From Thermoanaerobaculum aquaticum (GTDB lineage Bacteria; Acidobacteriota; Thermoanaerobaculia; Thermoanaerobaculales; Thermoanaerobaculaceae): a DNA stretch of 64,000 nucleotides. The notes beneath the pieces are model-generated. The model did not search any database, was not told the origin of the DNA, and saw nothing but the letters and a program-made list of their open reading frames with translations. The stretch lies in NCBI RefSeq assembly GCF_000687145.1, contig NZ_JMFG01000015.1, positions 1 to 64,000 of the forward strand, read 5' to 3'. Made by a program: the position numbers and the translations under genes. Shown here one piece after another: positions 20,506 through 28,627 of this stretch (the stretch's first letter is position 1; each line of letters opens with the position of its first letter).

Positions 20506-21558
20506 ATGCCGTGGTTAGAGGTCAACCAGCTGGCGGTGGTTTTCCCTGCGCCTTCCGGTGTGCGGAAGGTGGTGGACGGGGTTTCCTTTGCCCTGGAGAG
20601 GGAAGAAGCCCTGGGCCTGGCGGGGGAATCGGGGAGCGGCAAGACGCTGTCCCTCATGGCCTTGGGTGCTTTGGTACCGCCGCCGGGCCAGGTGGTGGGG
20701 GGAAGCGTTACGGTGGATGGGGTCAACGTGCTCGCCGCCAGCGAGGCCCAGCAGCGGAGGATCCGCGGCGGGGTTCTGGGGTTTGTCTTTCAGCACCCGG
20801 CGCTGGCCTTTAACCCGGTGCTTTCGGTGGGGCGACAGGTGATGGAAGCGGCGGTGCTCCACGGGCTTGCGGCTTCCCAGGCGAAAGCTCGGGCTTTGGA
20901 GCTTTTGGCGGCGGTGGGGCTTACCCCACCGCTGGATTTCTTCCGCGCCTACCCCCACCAGCTTTCCGGAGGCCAGCTCCAGCGGGCCGCGCTGGCGGCC
21001 GCGCTTTCCGGAAGACCCCAAGCGCTGGTGCTAGACGAGCCCACCTCGGCCCTGGATCCGCTAGCTCAAGCCGCCTTTGTGAGTCTGCTGAAGGAGCTTG
21101 CGGAGCGTTACCGCTTGGCGCTCCTTTTGGCAAGCCACGATCTCTCGTTGCTTTCAGCGCTATGTCAGAAGCTGGTGGTACTGGCGGCAGGGGAAACCGT
21201 GGAGGAGGGCCCCGCCACCGAGGTCCTGCAAAAACCCTTGCACCCCGCCACGGTGTTTTTAACCGGCCGAAGCCTTCAAGCTCGACAACAATTGGCTGAA
21301 GGGCAGCTCCCCGGGCTTAAGCCTGCTTTTGGTGAGGTGGGCCAAGAAAGGACAGAACGCCCAGCGCCAGCGGACAGCGAACCGCTTAGCTCACCAAAGC
21401 CACCGCTGGAGCTGCCTGCCGTTTCGGGGTGCCGTTTTGCCCCTCGCTGCCGGTGGGTTTTTGACCGCTGCCTTCGCGAGCATCCCGCCCTGGCGCCGGT
21501 GGGGGCAGGGCGGTGGGTTCGCTGCTTTCTGCACCACCGGGAGGGCGAGCATGGGTGA
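20506..21558 (+). CDS. Oligopeptide/dipeptide-type ABC transporter ATPase (OppD/DppD-like)
   Basis: 350 residues from ATG 20506 (20497 would add three residues but overlaps the presumed -10 box). A complete ATPase: Walker A GESGSGKT (40-47), Q-loop FVFQHPALAFNPVLSVG, signature QLSGGQLQRAALAAAL, Walker B ALVLDEPTSALDP and H-loop LLASHDLSLL. The C-terminal Cys motif of peptide importers is present (GCRFAPRCRWVFDRC, then VRCFLHH). This ATPase would energise uptake of peptides or similar solutes with a partner ATPase and two permeases. The partner overlaps its 3' end, but no permease or binding protein lies nearby. Confidence 0.92.
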   Translation: MPWLEVNQLAVVFPAPSGVRKVVDGVSFALEREEALGLAGESGSGKTLSLMALGALVPPPGQVVGGSVTVDGVNVLAASEAQQRRIRGGVLGFVFQHPALAFNPVLSVGRQVMEAAVLHGLAASQAKARALELLAAVGLTPPLDFFRAYPHQLSGGQLQRAALAAALSGRPQALVLDEPTSALDPLAQAAFVSLLKELAERYRLALLLASHDLSLLSALCQKLVVLAAGETVEEGPATEVLQKPLHPATVFLTGRSLQARQQLAEGQLPGLKPAFGEVGQERTERPAPADSEPLSSPKPPLELPAVSGCRFAPRCRWVFDRCLREHPALAPVGAGRWVRCFLHHREGEHG

Positions 21559-22510
21559 GATTCTGCTGGAAGGCCGGGGGTTGCACCTGGCCTTTGCCCC
21601 CCGGGGTGGAAGGGGCGTGCCAGTATTTGGCCATGAGGGAGTGGTGGCGCTTTGCGACGTTTCCGTAGCGGTGGAGGCAGGGGAGGTGGTGAAGGTGCTG
21701 GCCTGCCTGGAAGGCGCCAACGCCGGTGAGGTTTACTGGCAAGGCTTGCGTGTGGATCATCTGCCCGAAAGCCAGCGCCGCCCTTTTCGCCACCTGGTGC
21801 AGGTGGTATTCCAGGAGCCGGGAAGCTCCTTCAACCCCCGGCATACCGTGGGCTTTGCCCTGCGCGAAGCCCTGCACCGGTCAAAAAAGCGGTCGGGAAA
21901 CGACGAAGCTTTCCAGCGGGAAAGGCTGGTCCAGCTCTTTTCTTTGGTGGGCTTTCCCTTTTCCGAAGAGATGCTTGCCCGGCGCATCTCCGAGTTTTCC
22001 GGTGGGCAGCGGCAGCGCTTGAGCTTGGTACGGGCCCTGGCCGCCGAGCCAAGAGTCCTGCTGCTGGACGAACCGGTGGCCTCGCTGGACGTGCCGGTCC
22101 GCCGGCGGTTCTTGGATTCCCTGGCGGAGCTGGTGGCCAGCACCGGCCTGGCCGTGCTCCTGGTGACCCACGACCTGAGCATCCTGGACGGACTGGCCAG
22201 CCGCGTGGTGGTGTTGCTTTCGGGGCGGGTCGTGGAGGAAGGTCCCTGGGGCGAGGTGAAGCGCTCGCCCATGCACCCTTACACCCGCGCTTTGCTGGAC
22301 GCCTCGGAAAACGTGCTGGGCTTTCGCCACTTTTTCGTGCCGGCGCCTTCCGGTTGTCCCTTTCGCCTGGCCTGCCCATGGGCCTCTCCGGCGTGCCTCG
22401 CCAAGCCCCGCTTAGAGGCTTCAGGCGAACGCCGGGTGGCTTGTTTTCACCCGTTGTCCGGAAACATTTCTCGTGAAAAACTCGTACAAACCCAACGTGA
22501 GGGAGGTTGA
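21551..22510 (+). CDS. OppF-like ABC ATPase lacking its Walker A motif
   Basis: 319 residues, ATG overlapping the upstream stop by 8 bp. The OppF pattern is intact except in one place. After the expected lead-in strand (ALCDVSVAVEAGEVV, residues 33-47) the sequence jumps to KVLACLEGANAGEVYWQG. About 14 residues including GxxGxGKS are missing compared with family members, and the frame is kept. Q-loop (VVFQEPGSSFNPRHTVG), signature FSGGQRQR (from Ser150), Walker B VLLLDEP (Asp173, Glu174), H-switch His207 and the C-terminal Cys motif (GCPFRLACPWASPAC) are all present. Without the P-loop it should not bind ATP normally. It is either a recent in-frame deletion, a degenerate partner subunit, or an assembly error. 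Confidence 0.88.
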   Translation: MGEILLEGRGLHLAFAPRGGRGVPVFGHEGVVALCDVSVAVEAGEVVKVLACLEGANAGEVYWQGLRVDHLPESQRRPFRHLVQVVFQEPGSSFNPRHTVGFALREALHRSKKRSGNDEAFQRERLVQLFSLVGFPFSEEMLARRISEFSGGQRQRLSLVRALAAEPRVLLLDEPVASLDVPVRRRFLDSLAELVASTGLAVLLVTHDLSILDGLASRVVVLLSGRVVEEGPWGEVKRSPMHPYTRALLDASENVLGFRHFFVPAPSGCPFRLACPWASPACLAKPRLEASGERRVACFHPLSGNISREKLVQTQREGG

Positions 22511-22511
22511 C

Positions 22512-24188
22512 GTGGCTGGAAACCGATTCTTTCCGCTTGTGCTTCTGGCTGTTTTTGCCATCCCCGGCTCCGCTGGGGCCCAACAGCAAGCCGTGGAGAC
22601 AACGTCGGGCACCCAAGTTCGCGGGCAGCGCCTGGCACCCGAACGCCAGCTCACCTTGAGCTTGCGGGAAGCCACGGAAATGGCCCTGAAGCACAACATC
22701 AACCTGGAAATCTCTCGCCTCTCCTTGGCTTCCGCGTCCCAGGGGGTGCTGGCGGCCAGCGGGGTGTTCGACCCTTTTGTCAGGGTTGACTTTTCCGAAA
22801 GCTCCTCAGAAAGCCCGGCCACCAACCAGCTGGTGGGGGCCCAGGTGAACAAGCAGGACCGTCGTACCTTCAACCTCAACCTGGGTACGCTTTTGCCCAC
22901 CGGTGGCCAGGCGACGGTGGGCTGGACCAACACCCGCAGCAAGACCAACTCCACGTTCTTCTTCCTCAATCCCTCGTACAACTCGGGCTTGACTTTTTCC
23001 GTAAGCCAGCCGCTGCTCCGCTCTTTTGGTACCGACGTCAACCGCGCCCGCATCGAAATTGCCCGCAAGAACCGCCACTTGAGCTTGCTGGACTTTGAAC
23101 GGCTGGTGATCACCACCCTCCAGCAGGTGGAAAGCGCCTACTGGAACCTGGTGTACGCCCGGGAAAACCTGAAGGTGAAGCAGCAGTCCCTGAAGCTCGC
23201 TCAGGACCTTCTGGAGCAGACCCGCATCCGCGTGCGGGTGGGCACATCGGCTCCCATTGACATCGTGCAGTCGGAAGCCACGGTGGCAGCGCGGGAGCAG
23301 GACATCATCATTGCCGAAAACGCGGTGCAAGCGGCCGCGGACAACCTCAAGATCCTGCTTGGGTTTGAAGATCCCCAGGACTTCCTGGCGGAAATTGTGC
23401 CCACCGATAGCCTGCAGGCGGTACCGGAGCCTGTGGATTTCCAGAAGGCCGTGCAAACCGCCTTGGAGCGGCGCCCGGAGCTGAAAGCCAAGCAAGTACA
23501 AAGCGAAATCGTGGAGCAAAACCTGCTTCTGGCACGCAGCGCGCTTTTGCCACAGCTGGACTGGGGCGTGAACTACGGGTTTGTGGGTGTAGGGGGGACG
23601 TTCACCCAGCGGGATTCCCGCACCGGCCAAATCGTGGCGGTGATCCCCGGCAACTGGGACGACGCCCTCAAGCAAATCCGCGACCGGGACTACGCCCAGT
23701 GGTCCACCACCCTAACCTTTAGCTACTCCCTGGGCAACAACCAGGCCAAGGCGCAGTTGGCCCAGCGTCGCTTTGAGCTGGCGGCCGCGCAACAAGCCCT
23801 GGCGGCCCAGAGGCAGTCGGTGATCGCCGAGGTCCGGGCGGCCGTCCGCAACCTGGAAGCGTCAGCCAAAGCCATTGCCGCGGCGGTGAAGGCCCGGGAG
23901 TTGGCCGAGCGCAACCTGGAGGCCGAGCTTAAGAAGTTCGAAAACGGCATGTCCACCAACTACCAGGTGCTCAAGATCCAGGAGGACCTGGCTGCCGCGC
24001 AAGTGGCCGAGCTGCAGGCGCGGGTGGCCTACCGCCAATCCATGGTGGCCTACCAGGTGGCGGTGGGGACGCTCCTGGACACCATGGGCATTCAGCTCGC
24101 CGACACCGTTCCTGAACCCGAGGTCCACACCTACTGGAAGGACGTGCCGTTCCTCCAGCTTTCCCACTGGACCAGCGAGGAAAGGTAA
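22512..24188 (+). CDS. TolC-family outer-membrane efflux protein
   Basis: 558 residues from a GTG 1 bp after the preceding stop. GGGAGG precedes it and a good signal peptide begins there (FFPLVLLAVFAIPGSAGAQ). Two OEP repeats with long helical hairpins are visible (SLREATEMALKHNINLEISRLSLASASQGVLAASGVFDPFV, LVYARENLKVKQQSLKLAQDLLEQTRIRVRVGTSAPIDIVQSEATVAAREQDI, then the second repeat ending AELQARVAYRQSMVAYQVAVGTLLDTMG). It forms the outer-membrane channel of a tripartite exporter. It heads a five-gene export operon with the HlyD-type adaptor and MacB-type ATPase and permease downstream. Confidence 0.93.
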   Translation: MAGNRFFPLVLLAVFAIPGSAGAQQQAVETTSGTQVRGQRLAPERQLTLSLREATEMALKHNINLEISRLSLASASQGVLAASGVFDPFVRVDFSESSSESPATNQLVGAQVNKQDRRTFNLNLGTLLPTGGQATVGWTNTRSKTNSTFFFLNPSYNSGLTFSVSQPLLRSFGTDVNRARIEIARKNRHLSLLDFERLVITTLQQVESAYWNLVYARENLKVKQQSLKLAQDLLEQTRIRVRVGTSAPIDIVQSEATVAAREQDIIIAENAVQAAADNLKILLGFEDPQDFLAEIVPTDSLQAVPEPVDFQKAVQTALERRPELKAKQVQSEIVEQNLLLARSALLPQLDWGVNYGFVGVGGTFTQRDSRTGQIVAVIPGNWDDALKQIRDRDYAQWSTTLTFSYSLGNNQAKAQLAQRRFELAAAQQALAAQRQSVIAEVRAAVRNLEASAKAIAAAVKARELAERNLEAELKKFENGMSTNYQVLKIQEDLAAAQVAELQARVAYRQSMVAYQVAVGTLLDTMGIQLADTVPEPEVHTYWKDVPFLQLSHWTSEER

Positions 24189-24198
24189 GGAGGCAGGT

Positions 24199-24936
24199 AT
24201 GGAAAGCAACCCGCTTGCGGAAAAAGCCCCCGTGGGTGAGTTCTCGGGTAAGGCCCTGGGCCGGGTGTTCCGATGCTTTACCGAGCCGCGCGCGGTGTTT
24301 GCAGAAATTGCGGCGCGGCCCACGTTCTTCTGGGTGCTGCTGCTCACGGTGGTGCTGAGCCTAGGGGTACAGCTGGTGCTTGCCCCGCGCATTGATATGG
24401 AAGCCACCGTGCTCCAGGGGATAAGCCGGGCCGGGAAAGAGATTCCGGAAGAACAGGTGCGGGAAGCGGTGAACACTGCCAACCGTTTCCGCACCTTTGG
24501 CTTGGTGCTGGCCCCTTTGGGTGCCTTGGCGGTGACCTTGCTTTTGGGGGGCGTGTACTTCCTGGGGCTAAAAGTGGCAGGCTCGGAAGCCGAATACCCA
24601 CCGGTGCTTTCGGCGGTGGCCCACGCCGGTTTTCCGCCGGGTCTTACGCAGTCGGTTTTGCTTTCGGTGGTGGCTTCCACCCGCGAGCCGTTTCCCGCCC
24701 AGGAAATCCCCAGGCTCTTGAAGTCCAACGTGGCGGCGTTCTTGCCTGAGGATGCCCCTAGGGTGCTTACGGCCCTGGGTGGTGTTCTGGATGTCTTCAA
24801 CGTTTGGTACTGGCTGCTTCTGGCCTGGGGTTTGGCGGCGGTGGGGGGTGTGTCGCTGCGCAAATCCGCAGGCGCGGTCGCGGTGCTCTGGGGTGCCTGG
24901 GCGCTGCTTCAGGTGGTCCTGGCACTTTTAAGGTAA
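24199..24936 (+). CDS. YIP1-family membrane protein
   Basis: 245 residues, AAGGAGG 5 bp before the ATG. The opening FTEPRAVFAEIAARPTFFWVLLLTVVLSLGVQLVLAP is characteristic of bacterial YIP1-domain proteins. About five transmembrane helices follow (GLVLAPLGALAVTLLLGGVYFLGLKVAG, FPPGLTQSVLLSVV, WYWLLLAWGLAAVGGV, AVAVLWGAWALLQVVLALL). The central loop carries a conserved-looking VAHAGFPPGL. Function in bacteria is not established. Its place between the TolC and adaptor genes, in the same operon, suggests an accessory role in the exporter or coupled expression only. Confidence 0.8.
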   Translation: MESNPLAEKAPVGEFSGKALGRVFRCFTEPRAVFAEIAARPTFFWVLLLTVVLSLGVQLVLAPRIDMEATVLQGISRAGKEIPEEQVREAVNTANRFRTFGLVLAPLGALAVTLLLGGVYFLGLKVAGSEAEYPPVLSAVAHAGFPPGLTQSVLLSVVASTREPFPAQEIPRLLKSNVAAFLPEDAPRVLTALGGVLDVFNVWYWLLLAWGLAAVGGVSLRKSAGAVAVLWGAWALLQVVLALLR

Positions 24937-24940
24937 GCCC

Positions 24941-26137
24941 ATGCGAAAGTTTGGCTTGGCCGTTTTGGCGGTGGTGGTTCTGGGGCTCATCCTCTTTCTT
25001 TCCCTCAAGGGCAACAACGGCAAGGGGGTGGCGGTGGAGGTGGTGGCGGTTTCGCCCCGCACGGTGGTGGCTAAGGTGAAGGCTTCCGGTAACATCAGCC
25101 CCCGAAAGAAGGTGGAAATCCAATCCAAGGTCATTGGCGAAATTGTGGCCCTGCCGTTTCGCGAGGGGGATACGGTGAAGGCCGGAGACGTGGTGGTGGA
25201 AATCGAAAAGAAGCTCTACCAGGCGGCTTGCGATCAAGCCCGGGCAGCCCTGGAGCAAGCCCGGGTGCAACTGGAGCGGGCGCAAGCTGAGCTGGCCAAC
25301 GCCGAGCTGGAGGCCGCCCGCACAGAACGGCTCTTCGCCGAGGGTGTGCTCTCCGAGCAGGCGAGAGACCGGGCGCGGCTTTCCTTGGAGCAAGCGCAGG
25401 TGGCGGTGCGGGCCCAGGAAAGGGCCATTGAGCAAGCCAGCTTTGCCTACCGTCGGGCCCTGGAGGACCTGGACCGCACCACCATTCGCGCCCCCATGGA
25501 CGGTGTGGTGATTGCGCGGCGGGCGGAGGTGGGGGAAACCGCCATCATGGGCACCACCAACTTCCCCGGCTCGGTGCTCATGGTCATCGGCGACCTCTCG
25601 GAGCTGGTGGCAGAGGTGGAGGTTCCGGAGCGGGATGTGGTGCAGCTGAGCCTGGGGCAGGAAGCCGAGGTGAAGGTGGACGCCATCCCCGACGCCTCCT
25701 TTGCTGGCAAGGTAGTGGAGATTGCCTCTTCGGGTACCAAGGTGGGGGACGTGGTGAAGTTCAAGGTCAAGGTGGCTTTAAACCAGCCGGATGCCCGTCT
25801 GAAGCCGGAGATGACCGCTAAAGTGGAAATCACCACCAAGCGGGCGGAAAACGTTTTGGCAGTGCCGCTGCAGGCCGTGCAAACCCGCTTTTTGGACGAC
25901 AAAGGCAAGGAGGTGTTCGGTCAAGCCACCGGTCGGGAGGTGGAGGTGGTTTACCTGTTCGAGCGGGGCCGTGCGGTCCGCCGGGAGGTGAAAACCGGAG
26001 TCCAGGACGAGCTTTACGTGGAAATCGGCGAAGGCTTGGCAGCAGGGGAGAAGGTCATCGCCGGGCCGTATAAGACCCTGCGAACCCTCAAGGACGGCGA
26101 CGCCGTGCACGAGGAAAAACCGGGAAAGAAGGGGTAG
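24941..26137 (+). CDS. HlyD/MacA-type periplasmic adaptor subunit
   Basis: 398 residues. An N-terminal membrane anchor (FGLAVLAVVVLGLILFLSL) leads into the first half of the barrel and lipoyl domain (GNISPRKKVEIQSKVIGEIVALPFREGDTVKAGDVVVEIE). A long coiled coil follows at about residues 95-175 (AALEQARVQLERAQAELANAELEAARTERLFAEGVLSEQARDRARLSLEQAQ), then DLDRTTIRAPMDGVVIARRAEVGET and the beta-barrel. It links the inner-membrane MacB-like pump to TolC. The gene starts 4 bp after the YIP1 stop. Its stop lies inside the 17-bp sequence duplicated around the hicBA cassette. Confidence 0.93.
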   Translation: MRKFGLAVLAVVVLGLILFLSLKGNNGKGVAVEVVAVSPRTVVAKVKASGNISPRKKVEIQSKVIGEIVALPFREGDTVKAGDVVVEIEKKLYQAACDQARAALEQARVQLERAQAELANAELEAARTERLFAEGVLSEQARDRARLSLEQAQVAVRAQERAIEQASFAYRRALEDLDRTTIRAPMDGVVIARRAEVGETAIMGTTNFPGSVLMVIGDLSELVAEVEVPERDVVQLSLGQEAEVKVDAIPDASFAGKVVEIASSGTKVGDVVKFKVKVALNQPDARLKPEMTAKVEITTKRAENVLAVPLQAVQTRFLDDKGKEVFGQATGREVEVVYLFERGRAVRREVKTGVQDELYVEIGEGLAAGEKVIAGPYKTLRTLKDGDAVHEEKPGKKG

Positions 26138-26145
26138 GAGGAACC
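26129..26145 (+). repeat. 17-bp direct repeat, copy 1
   Basis: AAGGGGTAGGAGGAACC, containing the stop codon of the HlyD-type gene and a ribosome-binding-site-like GGAGGA. The same 17 bases recur at 26684-26700, 555 bp downstream. Together they bracket the hicBA cassette. Confidence 0.9.
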
Positions 26146-26262
26146 CAGGCGGTGACGAACCTGAGCCAAACGTTGGAGTTCCGCGGCAAGGTGGTCGTGC
26201 TATGTTAGGGCTTGAAAGGCTTATTAGGGTTTAGCAATGGGCGCCGGCAAGGAGCGACGGGC

Positions 26263-26454
26263 ATGAGCAAAATTAGGTACGTTTACTGGCAAGAAGACGA
26301 TGTTTGGCTTGGCTACCTGGAAGAGTTCCCGGACTATTGGACGCAAGGTTCAACCAGGGAAGAGTTGGAGGAAAACTTACGCGACATTTTCCACGAGCTC
26401 ACCAGCGGCTCGATTCCCTGCGTACGGAAAGTGGCCGAGCTTGAGGTGGCGTGA
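26263..26454 (+). CDS. hicB: HicB-like antitoxin (short form)
   Basis: 63 residues, ATG start. HicB N-terminal partial RNase H-like fold: RYVYWQEDDVWLGYLEEFPDYWTQGSTREELEENLRDIFHELTSG. It neutralises the adjacent HicA. The protein ends where longer HicB proteins carry a ribbon-helix-helix or HTH DNA-binding domain, so autoregulation is doubtful. It precedes hicA and overlaps it by 4 bp (GTGA). The 117 bp between the first repeat copy and this gene hold only a short GTG-initiated 18-codon frame of no clear meaning. Confidence 0.85.
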   Translation: MSKIRYVYWQEDDVWLGYLEEFPDYWTQGSTREELEENLRDIFHELTSGSIPCVRKVAELEVA

Positions 26455-26678
26455 AGCGCAAGGATCTGATTCGCGAGCTGGAACAGATGGGGTGCATCCT
26501 CATTCGTCACGGTGCGAGGCACGATTGGTACCAAAACCCCAAGACCAAGGTCTCGCAGCCCGTTCCTCGCCACGGCGAAATCAAGGAAACGTTGGCCAGG
26601 CACATCATCAAGACGCTTAAGGGCGAAAACCCGCGCGGAGGGTCAAACGTCAATGAAGCTGGGGACGAACCAAGGTAG
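26451..26678 (+). CDS. hicA: HicA-like mRNA interferase toxin
   Basis: 75 residues, GTG start overlapping the hicB stop. Double-stranded RNA-binding fold with the HicA pattern: KRKDLIRELEQMGCILIRHGARHDWYQNPKTKVSQPVPRHGEIKETLARHIIKTL. The catalytic His lies in the RHGARHDWY segment. It cleaves mRNA when free of HicB. The last 15 residues (GGSNVNEAGDEPR) look like read-through beyond the conserved domain. The gene ends 5 bp before the second repeat copy. The cassette sits between the adaptor and the ATPase genes of the exporter. Confidence 0.88.
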   Translation: MKRKDLIRELEQMGCILIRHGARHDWYQNPKTKVSQPVPRHGEIKETLARHIIKTLKGENPRGGSNVNEAGDEPR

Positions 26679-26683
26679 GCAAA

Positions 26684-26700
26684 AAGGGGTAGGAGGAACC
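26684..26700 (+). repeat. 17-bp direct repeat, copy 2
   Basis: Identical to 26129-26145. This copy supplies the GGAGGA ribosome binding site (26691-26696) for the GTG at 26705. A vestigial in-frame GGG TAG of the adaptor gene end is also preserved here. Confidence 0.9.
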
Positions 26701-26704
26701 GCAG

Positions 26705-27385
26705 GTGCTCATCGAGCTTGAAAACGTCGTGAAGGTTTACGACATGGGGGCGGTGGCGGTGCAGGCGCTCCGTGGAGTGAGCCTCCAGGTGGAAAAAGGC
26801 GAGTATGTGGCGATCATGGGCCCTTCCGGCTCAGGAAAGTCCACGCTCATGAACATCATCGGTTGCCTGGACACGCCCACCTCGGGGAGCTATCGCCTTA
26901 ACGGGCAGCTGGTCAACGAGCTCACCGACGATGAGCTGGCCCGCATTCGCAACCAGGAAATTGGCTTTGTGTTCCAAACCTTTAACCTCCTGCCGCGAGC
27001 TTCCGCCCTGGAAAACGTGGAGGTCCCCCTCATTTACGCTGGGGTGCCGCGGGCGGAGCGGCACCGCCGGGCCAGGGAAATGCTGGAGAGGGTGGGGCTG
27101 GGCGATCGCATCCACCACCAGCCCAACGAGCTTTCCGGAGGCCAGCGGCAGCGGGTGGCCATTGCCCGGGCCCTGGTGAACAACCCCTCGCTGCTTTTGG
27201 CCGATGAACCCACCGGCAACCTGGACTCACGCACCGGGGCGGAAATCATGGAGCTCTTCGATCAGCTCAACCGCGAAGGGCACACCATCGTTCTGGTCAC
27301 CCATGAGGAGGACATTGCCGCCCACGCCCGCCGTATCGTGCGGTTGCGGGACGGCCAAATCCTGGACGACCGGCGGAAGGGTTAA
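26705..27385 (+). CDS. MacB/LolD-type ABC transporter ATPase
   Basis: 226 residues, GTG start. Complete: Walker [21 protein letters not shown]-loop [26 protein letters not shown], signature [15 protein letters not shown], Walker [17 protein letters not shown] and H-loop [22 protein letters not shown]. The sequence pattern is that of macrolide/lipoprotein-export ATPases (MacB N-domain, LolD). It powers the permease encoded immediately downstream, with the HlyD-type adaptor and TolC channel encoded upstream. Confidence 0.95.
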   Translation: MLIELENVVKVYDMGAVAVQALRGVSLQVEKGEYVAIMGPSGSGKSTLMNIIGCLDTPTSGSYRLNGQLVNELTDDELARIRNQEIGFVFQTFNLLPRASALENVEVPLIYAGVPRAERHRRAREMLERVGLGDRIHHQPNELSGGQRQRVAIARALVNNPSLLLADEPTGNLDSRTGAEIMELFDQLNREGHTIVLVTHEEDIAAHARRIVRLRDGQILDDRRKG

Positions 27386-28600
27386 ATGTTCTTCGAAAAC
27401 CTCCGCATGGCCCTGCGCTCCATTGCCGCTCACAAGCTGCGCTCGGTCCTGACCACCCTGGGCATCATCATCGGTGTTGCTGCCGTCATTGGCGTGGTCT
27501 CCATCGTTCAGGGCTTAAACTTCTGGATTGCCGGGCAGTTGGAAGGTGTGGGTGCCACATACATCATGGTTTTCCCCGAACGGGACCCCAACAACCCCGA
27601 TATTGCCGGAAGGGAAGTGCAGCTCACCTACGAAGACGGGCAAGCCATCCTGGAGCGGGTGCCGGAAATCGTGGCCTTTACCCCCATTTACTTCCAGGGT
27701 GAGCGGGTGCGCTACGGCAAGCGCACCTCCACGCCGTTCCTTTTGGGTGTGGGCGCCAGCTACCAGGAGGTGGTCAACCACTGGGTGGCCCGCGGTCGCT
27801 TTTTTTCCGATTTGGATTTGGCCAACCACGCTCGGGTTTGCCTGGTGGGGGAAAAGCTCATTGAGGACCTGGGTCTCGGGGCCGAGCCTTTGGGCAAGGA
27901 CATCCAAATCGGGCGGGTGGTGTTTACGGTCATCGGCGTGATGGAGCAAAAAGGGCAGTTCCTGGGTCAGGACCGGGACCGCGTGGTGATCATCCCCTTT
28001 TCCACCGCCCGGGAAATTTACGGTGAAAACGCCGCCAAGCAAATCCGCCTGGACTTCAAGGCCCGCTCCCCGGAAGACGTGGATCGCGCCAAGGACCTCA
28101 TGACCGATATTCTGCGACGGAGGCACGGCTTGCGGGCCGACCAGGGCAACGACTTCCGCATCATGCTGCAGGAGGAACTGCGCAAAACCACCTCCACCAT
28201 TTTGGGCGGCATTACCCAGGTGGTCGGAGCGGTGGTGGGCATTGCTCTCCTCGTGGGCGGCATTGGCATCATGAACATCATGCTGGTTTCGGTCACCGAG
28301 CGCACCCGGGAAATTGGCGTGCGCAAAGCGGTGGGGGCCCGGAGGCGCGACATCCTGATGCAGTTCCTCATCGAGGCGGTGTTGCTTTCCGCCATTGGCG
28401 GGGCCATTGGCATCCTCTTCGGCTGGTTCCTGGGCTTTCTGGGTGCCAAGGCCATCCCCGGCTTTCCCGCCGCCCACGTGCCCCTCTGGGCGGTTTTATT
28501 GGGCTTTGGCTTTGCCTCGGCGGTAGGCATCTTCTTTGGCATTTATCCTGCCGCCAAGGCCGCTTCGTTGAACCCCATTGAGGCCCTACGCTACGAGTAG
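27386..28600 (+). CDS. MacB-type ABC transporter permease
   Basis: 404 residues, ATG directly abutting the ATPase stop. MacB-like topology: an N-terminal helix (MALRSIAAHKLRSVLTTLGIIIGVAAVIGVVSI), a large periplasmic domain (residues 50-265), then three C-terminal helices of the FtsX domain (ITQVVGAVVGIALLVGGIGIMNIMLVSVTERTREIGVRKAVGA, FLIEAVLLSAIGGAIGILFGWFLGFLG, VLLGFGFASAVGIFFGIYPAAKAASLNPIEALRYE). The export operon of five pump genes plus the inserted hicBA ends here. The substrate is not evident. Confidence 0.94.
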   Translation: MFFENLRMALRSIAAHKLRSVLTTLGIIIGVAAVIGVVSIVQGLNFWIAGQLEGVGATYIMVFPERDPNNPDIAGREVQLTYEDGQAILERVPEIVAFTPIYFQGERVRYGKRTSTPFLLGVGASYQEVVNHWVARGRFFSDLDLANHARVCLVGEKLIEDLGLGAEPLGKDIQIGRVVFTVIGVMEQKGQFLGQDRDRVVIIPFSTAREIYGENAAKQIRLDFKARSPEDVDRAKDLMTDILRRRHGLRADQGNDFRIMLQEELRKTTSTILGGITQVVGAVVGIALLVGGIGIMNIMLVSVTERTREIGVRKAVGARRRDILMQFLIEAVLLSAIGGAIGILFGWFLGFLGAKAIPGFPAAHVPLWAVLLGFGFASAVGIFFGIYPAAKAASLNPIEALRYE

Positions 28601-28627
28601 AGCCGAAAGCTTACCGGCAGGAGTAAC

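Noticed and set aside
26146-26262. Short 18-codon GTG frame before hicB as a real gene
   Set aside because: Too short, with no ribosome binding site of its own and no similarity to anything I know. Treated as leader sequence of the cassette.
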